A stretch of DNA of 64,000 bases from Lysobacterales bacterium (lineage in GTDB: Bacteria; Pseudomonadota; Gammaproteobacteria; Xanthomonadales; Ahniellaceae), in assembly GCA_016721845.1 (NCBI GenBank), contig JADKHK010000013.1, positions 1,532,501 to 1,596,500 on the forward strand, read 5' to 3'. Below are positions 7,812 to 16,944 of the stretch, one piece after another. The notes under the pieces are model-generated. The model was not told the DNA's origin, did no database searches, and saw only the letters and a program-made list of their open reading frames with translations. Position numbers and translations under genes: made by a program. Numbering within the stretch: the stretch's first letter is position 1; each line of letters starts with the position of its first letter.

Positions 7812-9074
7812 ATGACGCTTCTCGCCCTCGGACTCAACCACCAGACCGCACCGCTCGCACTGCGCGAGCAAGTGGCGTTGGCGCCCGAGCAGACGGGCGC
7901 GGCGCTGCGCGAACTGCGGTCCCTCGCGGGCGTGCATGAAGCAGCCCTGGTCTCGACCTGCAACCGCACCGAGTTGTACTGCCGCGTCGCCCCCGGCGCC
8001 GAGTCCGTGCCGCAGGACTGGCTGCACCGGCATTTCCAGCTGAGCCCGGGACGCCTCGACAGTTTCCTGTACCAGCACGAGAACGAAGCCGCGGTAAGGC
8101 ATTTGTTCCGGGTCGCGACCGGGCTGGATTCGATGGTGCTCGGCGAGCCGCAGATCCTCGGCCAGGTCAAGACCGCCTACCACCTTGCGCGCGACGCCGG
8201 CGCGCTCGACTCGGCCATGGAGCGGCTGTTCCAGCAGAGCTTCAGCGTCGCCAAGCGCGCCCGCACCGAAACCCGGATCGGTGCCAGCCCGGTGTCGGTG
8301 GCCTTCGCGGCAGTACGACTGGCACAGCAGATCTTTGCCGATTTCGCGACCGCCGGCGTCTTGCTGATTGGCGCCGGCGACACCATCGAGCTCTGTGCGC
8401 GTCATCTCGCCGAAGCTGGCACCAAGCGGCTGGTGGTTGCGAACCGCACGTTGGCGAACGCACGCGGACTGGCCGACCGCTTCCACGGCCAGGCGATCGC
8501 GTTGACCGACTTGCCGGATGCACTGGTGCAAGCCGACATCGTGATCGCCTCGACCGCCGCGCGCGACCCGGTGATCACCAAGGCGATGGCCGCGAAAGCA
8601 CTGAAGGCGCGCCGCCATCGCCCGCAATTCATGCTCGATCTGGCCGTGCCGCGCGACATCGCCGCCGACGTCGCCGATCTGGAAGATATTTACCTCTACA
8701 CCGTCGACGACATCGGCCGCTCGATCGACGAAGCGATGCGCTCGCGCCGCGAAGCCGCGAACGAGGCCGAAGAGATCGTGGCGCTCGCCGCCGAACACTT
8801 CATGGGCTGGCTGCGCGCCATCGATGGCCCGGGGCCGATCCAGAAGATCCGCAGCGAGGCCGAGCGCCATCGCGACGACGTGCTCGACAAGGCGCGCGCC
8901 ATGCTGCAGAGCGGCCGCGATCCGGCCGAGGCGCTGAACTTCCTCGCGAATACGCTGACCAACAAGCTGCTGCATGCGCCGTCGAGCAATCTGCGGGCGG
9001 CGGCACTGCGCGGCGACGCCGAGCTTCTGCGCAGCGCCGAGCAGCTGTTCATCGCGGACGATCGCAAGCGATGA
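7812..9074 (+). CDS. hemA: Glutamyl-tRNA reductase
   Basis: First committed step of C5-pathway tetrapyrrole synthesis: Glu-tRNA is reduced by NADPH to glutamate-1-semialdehyde. 420 residues. The catalytic C50 sits in VSTCNRTELYC, the substrate loop RVATGLDSMVLGEPQILGQVK is near 97-117, the dinucleotide loop LLIGAGDT near 187, and the C-terminal dimerisation helices are present. The start at 7812 reproduces the MTLLALGxNHxTAP N-terminus of E. coli HemA; an in-frame ATG 54 bases upstream is not needed. prfA overlaps the stop by four bases. Confidence 0.96.
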   Translation: MTLLALGLNHQTAPLALREQVALAPEQTGAALRELRSLAGVHEAALVSTCNRTELYCRVAPGAESVPQDWLHRHFQLSPGRLDSFLYQHENEAAVRHLFRVATGLDSMVLGEPQILGQVKTAYHLARDAGALDSAMERLFQQSFSVAKRARTETRIGASPVSVAFAAVRLAQQIFADFATAGVLLIGAGDTIELCARHLAEAGTKRLVVANRTLANARGLADRFHGQAIALTDLPDALVQADIVIASTAARDPVITKAMAAKALKARRHRPQFMLDLAVPRDIAADVADLEDIYLYTVDDIGRSIDEAMRSRREAANEAEEIVALAAEHFMGWLRAIDGPGPIQKIRSEAERHRDDVLDKARAMLQSGRDPAEALNFLANTLTNKLLHAPSSNLRAAALRGDAELLRSAEQLFIADDRKR

Positions 9075-10159
9075 CGCCGTCGATCCGGCGCAAGCTCGAA
9101 GCCCTGGCCGAACGCAAGGTCGAAGTCGAACGATTGCTCTCCGAACCCGACGTGCTCGCGAACCAGAAGCGCTTCCGCGATCTGTCGCGCGAGTACGCCC
9201 AGCTGGAACCGATCGCCGACCGCCTCGCCGCGATGGACGCGAACGCGAAAGCCATCGATGCCGCGAAACAGATGCAGTTCGACGCCGATGCCGAACTGCG
9301 CACGATGGCGGCCGAGGAACTGCAGTCGCTGGAGGCCGAGCGCCAGCACCTGGATGAATCACTCGGCCTGCTGCTGGTGCCACGCGATCCCCGCGACGAT
9401 GCCCCGGTATTTCTGGAAATCCGCGCCGGCACCGGTGGTGACGAGGCCGCGATCTTCGCCGGCGACCTCTATCGCATGTACTCGCGCTACGCCGAAGCGA
9501 AGCGCTGGCGCGTCGAATTGATCTCGGCCAACTCCGGCGAACACGGCGGCTTCAAGGAAGTGGTGGCGCGCGTCGAAGGCGATGGCGTCTACGCCCGGCT
9601 GAAGTTCGAATCCGGCACGCATCGCGTGCAGCGCGTGCCGGAGACCGAAGCGCAGGGTCGCATCCACACGTCTGCGGCGACCGTCGCGGTATTGCCGGAA
9701 GTGGACGAGATCGAGGACATCGAACTCAATCCGGCGGATTTGAGGATCGACACCTTCCGAGCTTCCGGTGCCGGCGGCCAACACGTGAACAAGACGGATT
9801 CGGCGATTCGCGTCACCCATCTGCCGAGCGGCATCGTCGTCGAGTGCCAGGACGAACGCTCGCAACACAAGAATCGGGCGCGCGCGCTCAGCCTGCTCAA
9901 GGCGCGGCTGCTCGACGAGCAGCAGCAGAAGCAGCACGCCGCACAGGCCGAACTGCGCCGCGTGCAGGTCGGTTCGGGCGATCGCTCGCAGCGCATCCGC
10001 ACCTACAATTTTCCGCAGGGCCGCCTCACCGACCACCGCATCGGCCTGACCCTGTATTCGCTCGATGGCATCGTCGAAGGCGACCTCGACCCGGTCATCG
10101 ATGCGCTGTCTCGCGAGCACCAGGCCGACGAACTCAAACTGATCACCGAGGCCGCATGA
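9071..10159 (+). CDS. prfA: Peptide chain release factor 1
   Basis: Class I release factor for UAA/UAG. 362 residues. The stop-codon tripeptide position reads PET at 190-192 (PxT type, hence RF1 rather than RF2's SPF), and the catalytic GGQ is at 235-237 in ASGAGGQHVNKTDSA. The start codon overlaps the hemA stop (ATGA), the usual hemA-prfA coupling. In most gammaproteobacteria the next gene is prmC, the methyltransferase for the GGQ glutamine; here it is moaB. Confidence 0.97.
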   Translation: MTPSIRRKLEALAERKVEVERLLSEPDVLANQKRFRDLSREYAQLEPIADRLAAMDANAKAIDAAKQMQFDADAELRTMAAEELQSLEAERQHLDESLGLLLVPRDPRDDAPVFLEIRAGTGGDEAAIFAGDLYRMYSRYAEAKRWRVELISANSGEHGGFKEVVARVEGDGVYARLKFESGTHRVQRVPETEAQGRIHTSAATVAVLPEVDEIEDIELNPADLRIDTFRASGAGGQHVNKTDSAIRVTHLPSGIVVECQDERSQHKNRARALSLLKARLLDEQQQKQHAAQAELRRVQVGSGDRSQRIRTYNFPQGRLTDHRIGLTLYSLDGIVEGDLDPVIDALSREHQADELKLITEAA

Positions 10160-10677
10160 CCGCACTCGCCCACTTCGTTCCCCTGCGCATCGCCGTACTG
10201 ACGGTATCGGACACCCGCACCCGCGACAACGACAGTTCGGGCGATTACCTCGAACAGGCGTTGACGGCCGCCGGCCACCGGATCGCGGCACGCGAGATCG
10301 TGCGCGACGACATCTACCGGATGCGCGCGACCGTCTCGCACTGGATCGCCGACGCGGCGATCGATGGCGTGCTGATCACCGGCGGCACCGGTTTCACCGG
10401 ACGCGATTCGACGCCGGAAGCGATCCGACCCCTGCTCGACAAGGAGATGCCGGGCTTCGGCGAACTGTTCCGTGCCATCTCGGTCGACGAGATCGGTACC
10501 GCAAGCCTGCAGTCGCGCGCCTTCGCCGGGCTCGCGAACGGCACCTTCCTGTTTGCACTGCCGGGCTCGACCTCGGCTTGCCGCACCGCTTGGGAAAAGA
10601 TCCTGCAGGCGCAACTGGATGCGCGCACCCGGCCCTGCAATCTGGTCGGCCTGAAACCCCGTTTGCACGAGCACTGA
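10156..10677 (+). CDS. moaB: Molybdenum cofactor biosynthesis protein B
   Basis: MogA/MoaB fold protein of 173 residues that binds or adenylylates molybdopterin. Signature motifs are present: LTVSDTRTRDNDSSGDYL near 15-32, ITGGTGFTGRDSTPEA at 74-89 (molybdopterin-binding loop), and FALPGSTSACRTAWEKIL towards the C-terminus. Its ATG overlaps the prfA stop (ATGA), so it is translated with prfA although no other Moco gene is near. MoaB rather than MogA is favoured by length and by the LPGSTSACRTAW ending. Confidence 0.92.
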   Translation: MTALAHFVPLRIAVLTVSDTRTRDNDSSGDYLEQALTAAGHRIAAREIVRDDIYRMRATVSHWIADAAIDGVLITGGTGFTGRDSTPEAIRPLLDKEMPGFGELFRAISVDEIGTASLQSRAFAGLANGTFLFALPGSTSACRTAWEKILQAQLDARTRPCNLVGLKPRLHEH

Positions 10678-10687
10678 GGAGCACGTC

Positions 10688-11467
10688 ATGGCGATGCTGA
10701 AAAAGAAGGACTACGCCGACAAGCTGCAGCCGTTGCATGAGCAACTGTGCGAGATGCAGCGTTGGGTGCAGGCCACCGGCCAGCGCATCGTGGTCGTGTT
10801 CGAGGGGCGCGATACCGCCGGCAAGGGCGGCGCGATCACCGCGATCTCGCAGGTGCTCAATCCGCGCGGCTGCCGGATCGTCGCATTGCCGAAACCCAAC
10901 GAGCGCGAACGCACGCAATGGTATTTCCAGCGCTACGCCGAGCACCTGCCTGCAGCCGGCGAGATCGTGCTGTTCGACCGCAGTTGGTACAACCGCGGCG
11001 GCGTCGAGCACGTCATGGGCTTCTGCAACGACGCCGAATACAAGCGCTGGCTCGCGCAGGCGCCGCAATTCGAACAGATGCTGGTCGACGACGGCATCCT
11101 GCTGTTCAAGTACTGGTTCTCGGTCGATCAGGTGCAGCAGGAAGAACGCTTCGCCGAACGCCTCGAAGACCCGCTGAAGCGCTGGAAGATCTCGCCGATC
11201 GATATCGCGGCACGCACCAAATACGACGACTACACCGTCGCCCGCGATGCCTTCTTCAAGGCCACGCACCGCAAGCATGCGCCGTGGTTCGTGGTCGATG
11301 CCAACGACCAGAAGCGCGCGCGCCTCAACATGATCGCGCATCTGCTGGAACAGTTGCCGGACAAGAAAATCGCTGCCGAGCCGTTGAAGCTGCCGCCGTT
11401 GCAGCGCAAGCGGCTCGGCAAGGACAAGCTGGGCGCCAAGGCGATCCTGGTGCGCGAACGCTATTGA
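10688..11467 (+). CDS. ppk2: Polyphosphate kinase 2 (class I type)
   Basis: Uses polyphosphate to phosphorylate nucleoside diphosphates, or the reverse. 259 residues and a single PPK2 domain. Walker A GRDTAGKGG is at 40-48, the lid-type segment LPKPNERERTQWYFQRY at 67-83, and Walker B FDRSWYNRGGVEHVMGF at 96-112. The SPID..A..KYDDYTVARDAFF segment is typical of one-domain PPK2. The start has GAGGAG nearby upstream. It follows moaB by 10 bases. Exact donor/acceptor preference (ADP or GDP) cannot be read from sequence. Confidence 0.92.
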   Translation: MAMLKKKDYADKLQPLHEQLCEMQRWVQATGQRIVVVFEGRDTAGKGGAITAISQVLNPRGCRIVALPKPNERERTQWYFQRYAEHLPAAGEIVLFDRSWYNRGGVEHVMGFCNDAEYKRWLAQAPQFEQMLVDDGILLFKYWFSVDQVQQEERFAERLEDPLKRWKISPIDIAARTKYDDYTVARDAFFKATHRKHAPWFVVDANDQKRARLNMIAHLLEQLPDKKIAAEPLKLPPLQRKRLGKDKLGAKAILVRERY

Positions 11468-13384
11468 TCAGTTGCAGCGCGACTGGGTCACGCGCTGCAG
11501 CGGCGATTCACTGCGCTGGAACGACACGTCGGCATTGCCCGCAGCCAGTGCGAAGGCGGCGCGCAGTTCTGGCTGGGCGCACCAGCCATCGGTGCGCAGC
11601 CGCAATTCGCCCAACGCCCGCGCCTGCAGTTTCGCGTCCACGCACCCGATGCACGCCTGCGAATAATCCTGCATCGCCAGCACGGATCCGGCGGCATTGG
11701 CACGCGCGGCCCCCATCGCCCAGCGCGGCCAACCTTCGGCATCATGGAAATACAGCACGGCCGACAGCAGCTGTGCATCCCCGTGGCCGGAGGCGACGAC
11801 CGTCAAGCCCCACCCGGAATCATTGGGGCCGCCGTACCAGGTGCCATTCACATCGGCCTCGGGCACGCCGGCAGACAGCGCCACCGGCTCGATGCACAGG
11901 ACGCGCGAGCGCCCTCCTTCGTTCACCGTCAGCAAGGCCAGCTGCGTCGCCGCGGCCTTGCGCAGCACGCAGACCGGATGTCCTGCCCCGATGCTGAAAT
12001 CGATGGAGATGCTGCCGCTTCGCCGCGAGTCGCGTTTCGGTGCCGACAAGGCGGGATCACGGCGCATCAATTGCAGCCCATCCTGGCTCGCGCTGAAGCG
12101 GTCGTTCGCGATACGGCCACTGGCGAGATACCAGCGCGACTTTCCGGCATCGTCGAAGGTTGCGAAGACCGCGCTATGCCCGCCTTGAACCGGTTGCAGG
12201 TCGAGGGCAAGGCCGGGATGGCTCGGGTCCCACCACAAACCGCGCTGCGGATCGCCTGCTTGCAGCGCAACGCGCAGCACGCGACTGCCGTGCGCGTCGG
12301 CACGTTCGGTCAGGACCCACCAGACGCGACCCCGATCACGGGCATCGTCCGAAGCGAGGATCGCGCGAATGCCGCGGTCGTCGTTCAGATCGAGATAGGC
12401 GTAGCTGCCGTCGGCGTGGCGCAACATCAGCATGCTGCGGGTCTCGTCCCGCGACGTCAGCATCGTCGGCAACGCCCAGACCGTCGCACCGGTTTCGGGA
12501 TGCACCAGACTCAGGGCCGCTGCCGGTCCGACGCCAACTTCCGCATCGTCACCGCCATACACCGAACGCAACGCACTGCGCGCATCGAATTCGGCCACGA
12601 CACCCGCCGCCGACACCCGCACGATCCGGCCTTCGGCGTCGAGCACGAGATCGGCGCCGCCGCCTGAATCCGCATCGGCCAGGCGCGCGATGACCGAGTC
12701 GGCACGCGGCCTGGACGCGGCAGCTTCCAGGGCCGCAAGCACAGCATCCAGGCGCGCACCCGCGTAGGGCGCGACCAAGGCATCCTCAAACCGGCGCACC
12801 CGCTGCACTTCCAGGGCGGACAGCCACGACCCGAGGCCGGCATCGACGAAAGCCGAATCGGCATCAACGACCGCTTGCAGCCATACCCGAGCACCCGCCG
12901 CCCGCGCTTGCCGCGCCAACTCGAAAGCGGCATCGCGCGCCGCACGTCGATCCTGGGGATAGGTCAGCAACATCGCCGGCCAGCGCGGCACGGCCTTCAG
13001 TTCCGGCCAGACCGTCGCCGCATCGACATGCAAGGCGATGCCGCGCAGGTCAGGCAGGGTTGCATTCTTCGACGCGAGCAAGGAGATGACCGATTGCACC
13101 TGCTCGCCCGTCGCCACCAGCGCGACGCGGGAGCGATCGATCGACGGGCCAGCCGCCAGCAGATCGCGCAGGCCCGCTTCGGTCGGATCCGGGTCGAGCC
13201 AGTTCGAATACGCGAATCCCTGGGCGCGCAACAGGCCCGACAGACGCATCGCGGCCTCGTCGTCGGCATCGAATTGCACGACGGCTGGTGCTGCACCGGG
13301 CTGCTCGGGAAGGAACCAGGCCGCGGGCGCTGCCCGTGTCGCACAGGCGAGAACGAGCAACAGCGATGCCAGGACGCGGCGCAT
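11468..13384 (-). CDS. Exported protein of unknown function with paired SGxG modules
   Basis: 638 residues, not recognised as a known family. A signal peptide (MRRVLASLLLVLACATRAAPA) points to export. Residues ~35-215 form a mixed alpha/beta region. The C-terminal half holds two related modules, at about 381-421 (GLWWDPSHPGLALDLQ then RWYLASG) and 513-560 (GTWYGGPNDSGWGLTV then WPRWAMGAA), followed by CIGC at about 578-581. The same two-module-plus-CxxC ending is seen in the S8 protease at 47494-51648. It follows acylphosphatase by three bases on the same strand, so it may be the last gene of that operon. The stop abuts ppk2. Confidence 0.75.
   Translation of the reverse strand: MRRVLASLLLVLACATRAAPAAWFLPEQPGAAPAVVQFDADDEAAMRLSGLLRAQGFAYSNWLDPDPTEAGLRDLLAAGPSIDRSRVALVATGEQVQSVISLLASKNATLPDLRGIALHVDAATVWPELKAVPRWPAMLLTYPQDRRAARDAAFELARQARAAGARVWLQAVVDADSAFVDAGLGSWLSALEVQRVRRFEDALVAPYAGARLDAVLAALEAAASRPRADSVIARLADADSGGGADLVLDAEGRIVRVSAAGVVAEFDARSALRSVYGGDDAEVGVGPAAALSLVHPETGATVWALPTMLTSRDETRSMLMLRHADGSYAYLDLNDDRGIRAILASDDARDRGRVWWVLTERADAHGSRVLRVALQAGDPQRGLWWDPSHPGLALDLQPVQGGHSAVFATFDDAGKSRWYLASGRIANDRFSASQDGLQLMRRDPALSAPKRDSRRSGSISIDFSIGAGHPVCVLRKAAATQLALLTVNEGGRSRVLCIEPVALSAGVPEADVNGTWYGGPNDSGWGLTVVASGHGDAQLLSAVLYFHDAEGWPRWAMGAARANAAGSVLAMQDYSQACIGCVDAKLQARALGELRLRTDGWCAQPELRAAFALAAGNADVSFQRSESPLQRVTQSRCN
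11473..11499. terminator. Perfect 9-bp inverted repeat at the ppk2 / exported protein junction
   Basis: TGCAGCGCG (11473-11481) and CGCGCTGCA (11491-11499) form a perfect 9-bp stem with a 9-base loop just after the ppk2 stop and within the last codons of the opposing gene. There is no T-run, so it could be a weak bidirectional terminator or 3' stabiliser. Confidence 0.35.
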
Positions 13385-13387
13385 GCT

Positions 13388-13660
13388 TCAGCCCGTCACG
13401 AAATCACTGAAGGTCGCAGGCACGGGCAGCTCCTCACGGCGCACCTCGGCGACCCGCGCCGTCGGCGGACCTTGCCAGAGCCAGCGCTCGAGTTCGGCCA
13501 GCGCATTGCCGGTGCCCACCGCGGTCACTTCGACCGAGCCATCGTCCAGATTCTTCGCCGCGCCCACCAATCCCAGCGCGATCGCGTGATCGCGGGTCGA
13601 GGCGCGGTAGTAAACGCCCTGAACCTTGCCACTGACGATGAAGCGGGCCGCGGCCATCAT
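13388..13660 (-). CDS. acyP: Acylphosphatase
   Basis: Hydrolyses acyl phosphates. 90 residues, the typical size. The active-site loop GKVQGVYYR carries the phosphate-binding arginine (R19), and the catalytic asparagine is N37 in AAKNLDDGSVEV. The start at 13660 overlaps the stop of the thioredoxin-like gene (ATGA); a second ATG follows at once. A longer upstream frame exists but would run deep inside the previous gene. It is the middle gene of a probable three-gene minus-strand operon. Confidence 0.92.
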   Translation of the reverse strand: MMAAARFIVSGKVQGVYYRASTRDHAIALGLVGAAKNLDDGSVEVTAVGTGNALAELERWLWQGPPTARVAEVRREELPVPATFSDFVTG

Positions 13661-14136
13661 GGCCGCTTCTGGTCGATGCGACGCGCGAGATCGGCACTGG
13701 TGATCGGTCCCAGGTATTTCTCGGCGACGGTGCCGTCCGGCGCGATCAGCCAACTGGTCGGCAGGCCGCGCGGCACATCGAAATCCTTGGGCGGATCGAA
13801 CACGTCGACGCGTGCGATCGGATAGCTGGCCGGATGCTCCTTCAGGAACGCGCGCAGGTCGGCCTCTTCGATTTCCTCGAACGCCAGGCCGACCACGACC
13901 ACATCATCGCGCGCCTGGTCGAAGGCCGAAAAATCCGGAATTTCCTTCAGGCAGGGCGAGCACCAGGTCGCCCAGAAATTCACCAGCACCCAGTGACCGC
14001 GCTGCTTGGCGAGATCGAACTCGCCATGATCCAGGGTCGTCACGATCAGGCTCGGCGACTTCGGCGCGGGAACGACATCGGCCGCTTCCGCGGCTACGGC
14101 GAACACGGACGCCAGCAACAGCAACCAGGACTTCAT
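13657..14136 (-). CDS. TlpA-like periplasmic thioredoxin-fold protein
   Basis: 159 residues with an N-terminal signal peptide (MKSWLLLLASVFAVAAEA). The thioredoxin active site NFWATWCSPC has cysteines at 59 and 62, and the cis-proline motif is RGLPTSWLI. A TlpA/ResA-type thiol-disulphide role in the periplasm is likely; the partner is unknown. AGGGAG lies eight bases before the ATG at 14136, favouring it over the ATG at 14151. It overlaps acyP and is divergent from wrbA. Confidence 0.87.
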   Translation of the reverse strand: MKSWLLLLASVFAVAAEAADVVPAPKSPSLIVTTLDHGEFDLAKQRGHWVLVNFWATWCSPCLKEIPDFSAFDQARDDVVVVGLAFEEIEEADLRAFLKEHPASYPIARVDVFDPPKDFDVPRGLPTSWLIAPDGTVAEKYLGPITSADLARRIDQKRP

Positions 14137-14240
14137 GGGCACTCCCTGCACAAACCGCTACGATGCGGCGCAATTTACCGACAGCGGCATGAACGGAATG
14201 TTCCGCTCCCGCAAGTCGCGTTGTTTTCGCGCAACAGGCC

Positions 14241-14837
14241 ATGACCGAAATCCTGATCCTCTATTACTCGCGCCACGGTGCGACCGCCGAACTCGCCCGC
14301 CAGATCGCGCGAGGGGTCGGCGAAATCGACGGCGCTTCGGCGCGTCTCCGCACGGTGCCCGCGGTACGCCCGATCCACGATGGCGCGACCGAACCTGCGA
14401 TTCCGGACGATGGCCCGCCGTTCTGCACGCGCGACGATCTGGCGACCTGCTCGGCGCTGATTCTCGGCAGCCCGACCCGCTTCGGCCAGATGGCCGCGCC
14501 GCTCAAGTATTTTCTCGACGGCACCTCGAACGAGTGGTTGTCCGGCACCCTGGCCGGCAAGCCGGGCGCAGCGTTCACGTCGACGTCCACGCTGCATGGC
14601 GGTCAGGAATCCACCTTGCTGTCGATGCTGCTGCCGTTGCTGCATCACGGCATGCTGATCGTCGGCTTGCCCTTTACCGAGCCTGCGGTGTCTTCGACTC
14701 GCAGTGGCGGCACGCCCTACGGCGCGTCGCACCTCGCCGGCACCCGCGGCGAACGCGAGATCGATGCCGATGAACGCGCACTGGCCCGCGCCTTGGGCAG
14801 GCGCGTCGCCGACATCACGTTGCGGCTCGCCCGATGA
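14241..14837 (+). CDS. wrbA: NAD(P)H:quinone oxidoreductase, WrbA family
   Basis: Flavodoxin-fold FMN enzyme of 198 residues that reduces quinones by two electrons. The FMN phosphate loop is LYYSRHGATAELA near 8-20, the middle loop GSPTRFGQMAAPLKYFLD is strongly WrbA-like, and STLHGGQESTLLSMLLPLLHHGM and PYGASHLAG are the WrbA signatures. DUF2069 follows with an ATGA overlap, a pairing also seen in pseudomonads. Confidence 0.92.
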   Translation: MTEILILYYSRHGATAELARQIARGVGEIDGASARLRTVPAVRPIHDGATEPAIPDDGPPFCTRDDLATCSALILGSPTRFGQMAAPLKYFLDGTSNEWLSGTLAGKPGAAFTSTSTLHGGQESTLLSMLLPLLHHGMLIVGLPFTEPAVSSTRSGGTPYGASHLAGTRGEREIDADERALARALGRRVADITLRLAR

Positions 14838-15163
14838 ACCTGCGCGATCGCATTCCGGCACTTGCGCTGTTTGCCCAAGGCTTGCTGCAACTCGTCTGGC
14901 ATGGCCTGCTGCTGCCCAGCCGGTCGCTGCCCCCCGGGCTGGTGGTGACGGTCGCGCTGCTGCCACTGGTGGCCTTGGCGCCGGCGGCGCGACACAGCCC
15001 TCGCCGCGTGTTGTTGGTCGGTGGCATCGTGTCCCTGCTGTATTTCAGCCACGGCGTGATGGAGTTGTGGTCGAATCCCGCCGCTCGCGGCTATGCGGCA
15101 CTCGAGGTCCTGTTCGCGGTTGCGGCGATTTTCGGTCTGCGCAAGACGCCGAAACCGGCCTGA
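14834..15163 (+). CDS. DUF2069-type inner membrane protein
   Basis: 109 residues with about four hydrophobic segments (near 8-28, 34-50, 60-76 and 87-103). The motif QLVWHGLLLPS and the YFSHGVMELW segment fit DUF2069, small membrane proteins of unknown function usually next to wrbA. The start overlaps the wrbA stop by four bases. Confidence 0.8.
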   Translation: MNLRDRIPALALFAQGLLQLVWHGLLLPSRSLPPGLVVTVALLPLVALAPAARHSPRRVLLVGGIVSLLYFSHGVMELWSNPAARGYAALEVLFAVAAIFGLRKTPKPA

Positions 15164-15256
15164 TCCGCGATCCGCGTCGCTTGTCGCGCTGGCGCGCTCC
15201 GGCTAAGTTGCTGTCGCTGCACGGGACGCAGCGACGCCCGAGCGTCGGGGAGAATC

Positions 15257-16933
15257 ATGGGTTTCATTCAGACTGCGCCGGTGCTGGCCAACACTTACCT
15301 CGACGACCGCGTGCTGCGCTCGTGGTTGCGACGCGTGTTGCCGCCCGCCGTGCTCGCCGATCACGATGGCAAGCTCAGCGAGTTCGGTGAACTGGCCGCG
15401 AACGACTGGTATTCGCAGCAATTGGCGCAGCGCCATCTCGAACCGCGGCACGTGCCCTTCGACGCCTTCGGCCAGCGCATCGACCATGTCGAGGTCAGCC
15501 CGTTCTGGCGCGATGCACCGGCGATCGCGGCGAAGTGGGGCCTGATCGCGCTCGGCCAGGACGACTGGCTGGCCCAGCACGGCCGGCCGCTGCAATTCGC
15601 GTTCAACTACCTGTTCCATCCCTCCAGCGAACTGTTCTCGTGTCCGTTGGCGATGACCGATGGCGCGTTGAAAGTGTTGATGGACAGCGACAACAAGGCG
15701 CTGATCGACCGCGCCGTGCCGCATCTCACCAGCCGCGACCCGAAGCAATTCTGGATCAGTGGCCAATGGATGACCGAGACCAGTGGCGGCTCGGATGTCG
15801 GCGGCAGCGAGACCATCGCGCGCCAGGACGAACGTGGCCGCTGGCGCCTGTCCGGACGCAAGTGGTTCGCCTCGGCGATCACCAGCGACATCGCCCTGCT
15901 GCTGGCGCGACCGGAAAAGAACCCGGCCGGCGCCGATGGTCTCGCGCTGTTCTACATCGAACCGCGCAAGTCTGACGGCCGCCTGCGCAACATCACCATC
16001 GACCGACTCAAGGACAAGCTCGGCACACGCAAGCTGCCGACCGCCGAGATCCAACTCGACAACACGCCTGCGGAACTGATCGGCGACAGCAAGCACGGCG
16101 TGCGCGCGATCGCGCCGATGCTCAACGTGACACGGCTGTGGAACGCGGTCTGCGCGGTGTCGGCGATGCGGCGCGGGCTGACGCTGGCGCGCGACTACGC
16201 GACGCGCCGTGTGGTGTTCGCGCAACCGCTGATCGACCAGCCGCTGCATCAGGAAACCCTGGCCGACCTTCAGGCTGAATTCGAGGGCATGTTCCATCTG
16301 ACGTTTTACGTGGTCGAACTGATGGGGCGGGTCGAGAACGGCCAGCACGATGATGCCAGCGTGCACCTGCTGCGCCTGATCACGCCGATCGTGAAGCTGG
16401 TGACGGCCAAGGTCGCGACGCACAGCCTGAGTGAAGTGATCGAATCGTTCGGCGGGGTCGGCTACTGCGAAGACACCGGCCTGCCCGCTCTGTTGCGGGA
16501 TACCCAGGTGCTGCCGATCTGGGAAGGCACGACCAATGTGCTGGCGCTCGATGTGGTGAAGGCGCTGAAGCAGATCGGTGGCCTGCAGCACTGGCTGACG
16601 GCGATCCGTGCCCTGACCTCGCAGGTCACCCTGCCGGAACTCGAAGGCGTGGTGAAGCAGGTGCGTGAATCCGCGACCGCGGTGGCGGAATGGATCCAGA
16701 AGCGTTCGCGCAGCAAGGATGAATTGCCCGCCGGCGCACGCGGCCTCGCGATGACCATGGGTCGCACGCTCGCCCTCGCCCTGCTCGCTCAGCACGCCGA
16801 ATGGAGCTTCCGCAACGAGCATGACCCGCGCACCTTGCATGCGGCGCGACGCTTTGCGCGCATTGGTTGCGTGCGCCTTGCGGAGACCGTCGCGATCGAA
16901 GCGCGCACGCTGTCCAGCGACATCTACGCCTGA
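15257..16933 (+). CDS. AidB-like acyl-CoA dehydrogenase
   Basis: 558-residue flavoprotein of the acyl-CoA dehydrogenase superfamily. Seen: MTETSGGSDVGGSET (FAD/substrate motif, near 173-187), WFASAITSDIALLLARP, DRLKDKLGTR, and the AidB-like GGVGYCED.GLPALLRDTQVLPIWEGTTNVLALD near 405-440. Its length and the YxED motif resemble E. coli AidB (about 540 residues), implicated in alkylation defence, but catabolic isovaleryl-type members share this architecture, so substrate is unassigned. The asparaginase-domain gene follows 11 bases on. Confidence 0.87.
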   Translation: MGFIQTAPVLANTYLDDRVLRSWLRRVLPPAVLADHDGKLSEFGELAANDWYSQQLAQRHLEPRHVPFDAFGQRIDHVEVSPFWRDAPAIAAKWGLIALGQDDWLAQHGRPLQFAFNYLFHPSSELFSCPLAMTDGALKVLMDSDNKALIDRAVPHLTSRDPKQFWISGQWMTETSGGSDVGGSETIARQDERGRWRLSGRKWFASAITSDIALLLARPEKNPAGADGLALFYIEPRKSDGRLRNITIDRLKDKLGTRKLPTAEIQLDNTPAELIGDSKHGVRAIAPMLNVTRLWNAVCAVSAMRRGLTLARDYATRRVVFAQPLIDQPLHQETLADLQAEFEGMFHLTFYVVELMGRVENGQHDDASVHLLRLITPIVKLVTAKVATHSLSEVIESFGGVGYCEDTGLPALLRDTQVLPIWEGTTNVLALDVVKALKQIGGLQHWLTAIRALTSQVTLPELEGVVKQVRESATAVAEWIQKRSRSKDELPAGARGLAMTMGRTLALALLAQHAEWSFRNEHDPRTLHAARRFARIGCVRLAETVAIEARTLSSDIYA

Positions 16934-16944
16934 GGGGCTGCACC

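Noticed and set aside
7620..9383. 587-codon minus-strand frame over hemA
   Set aside because: Shadow of hemA and prfA.
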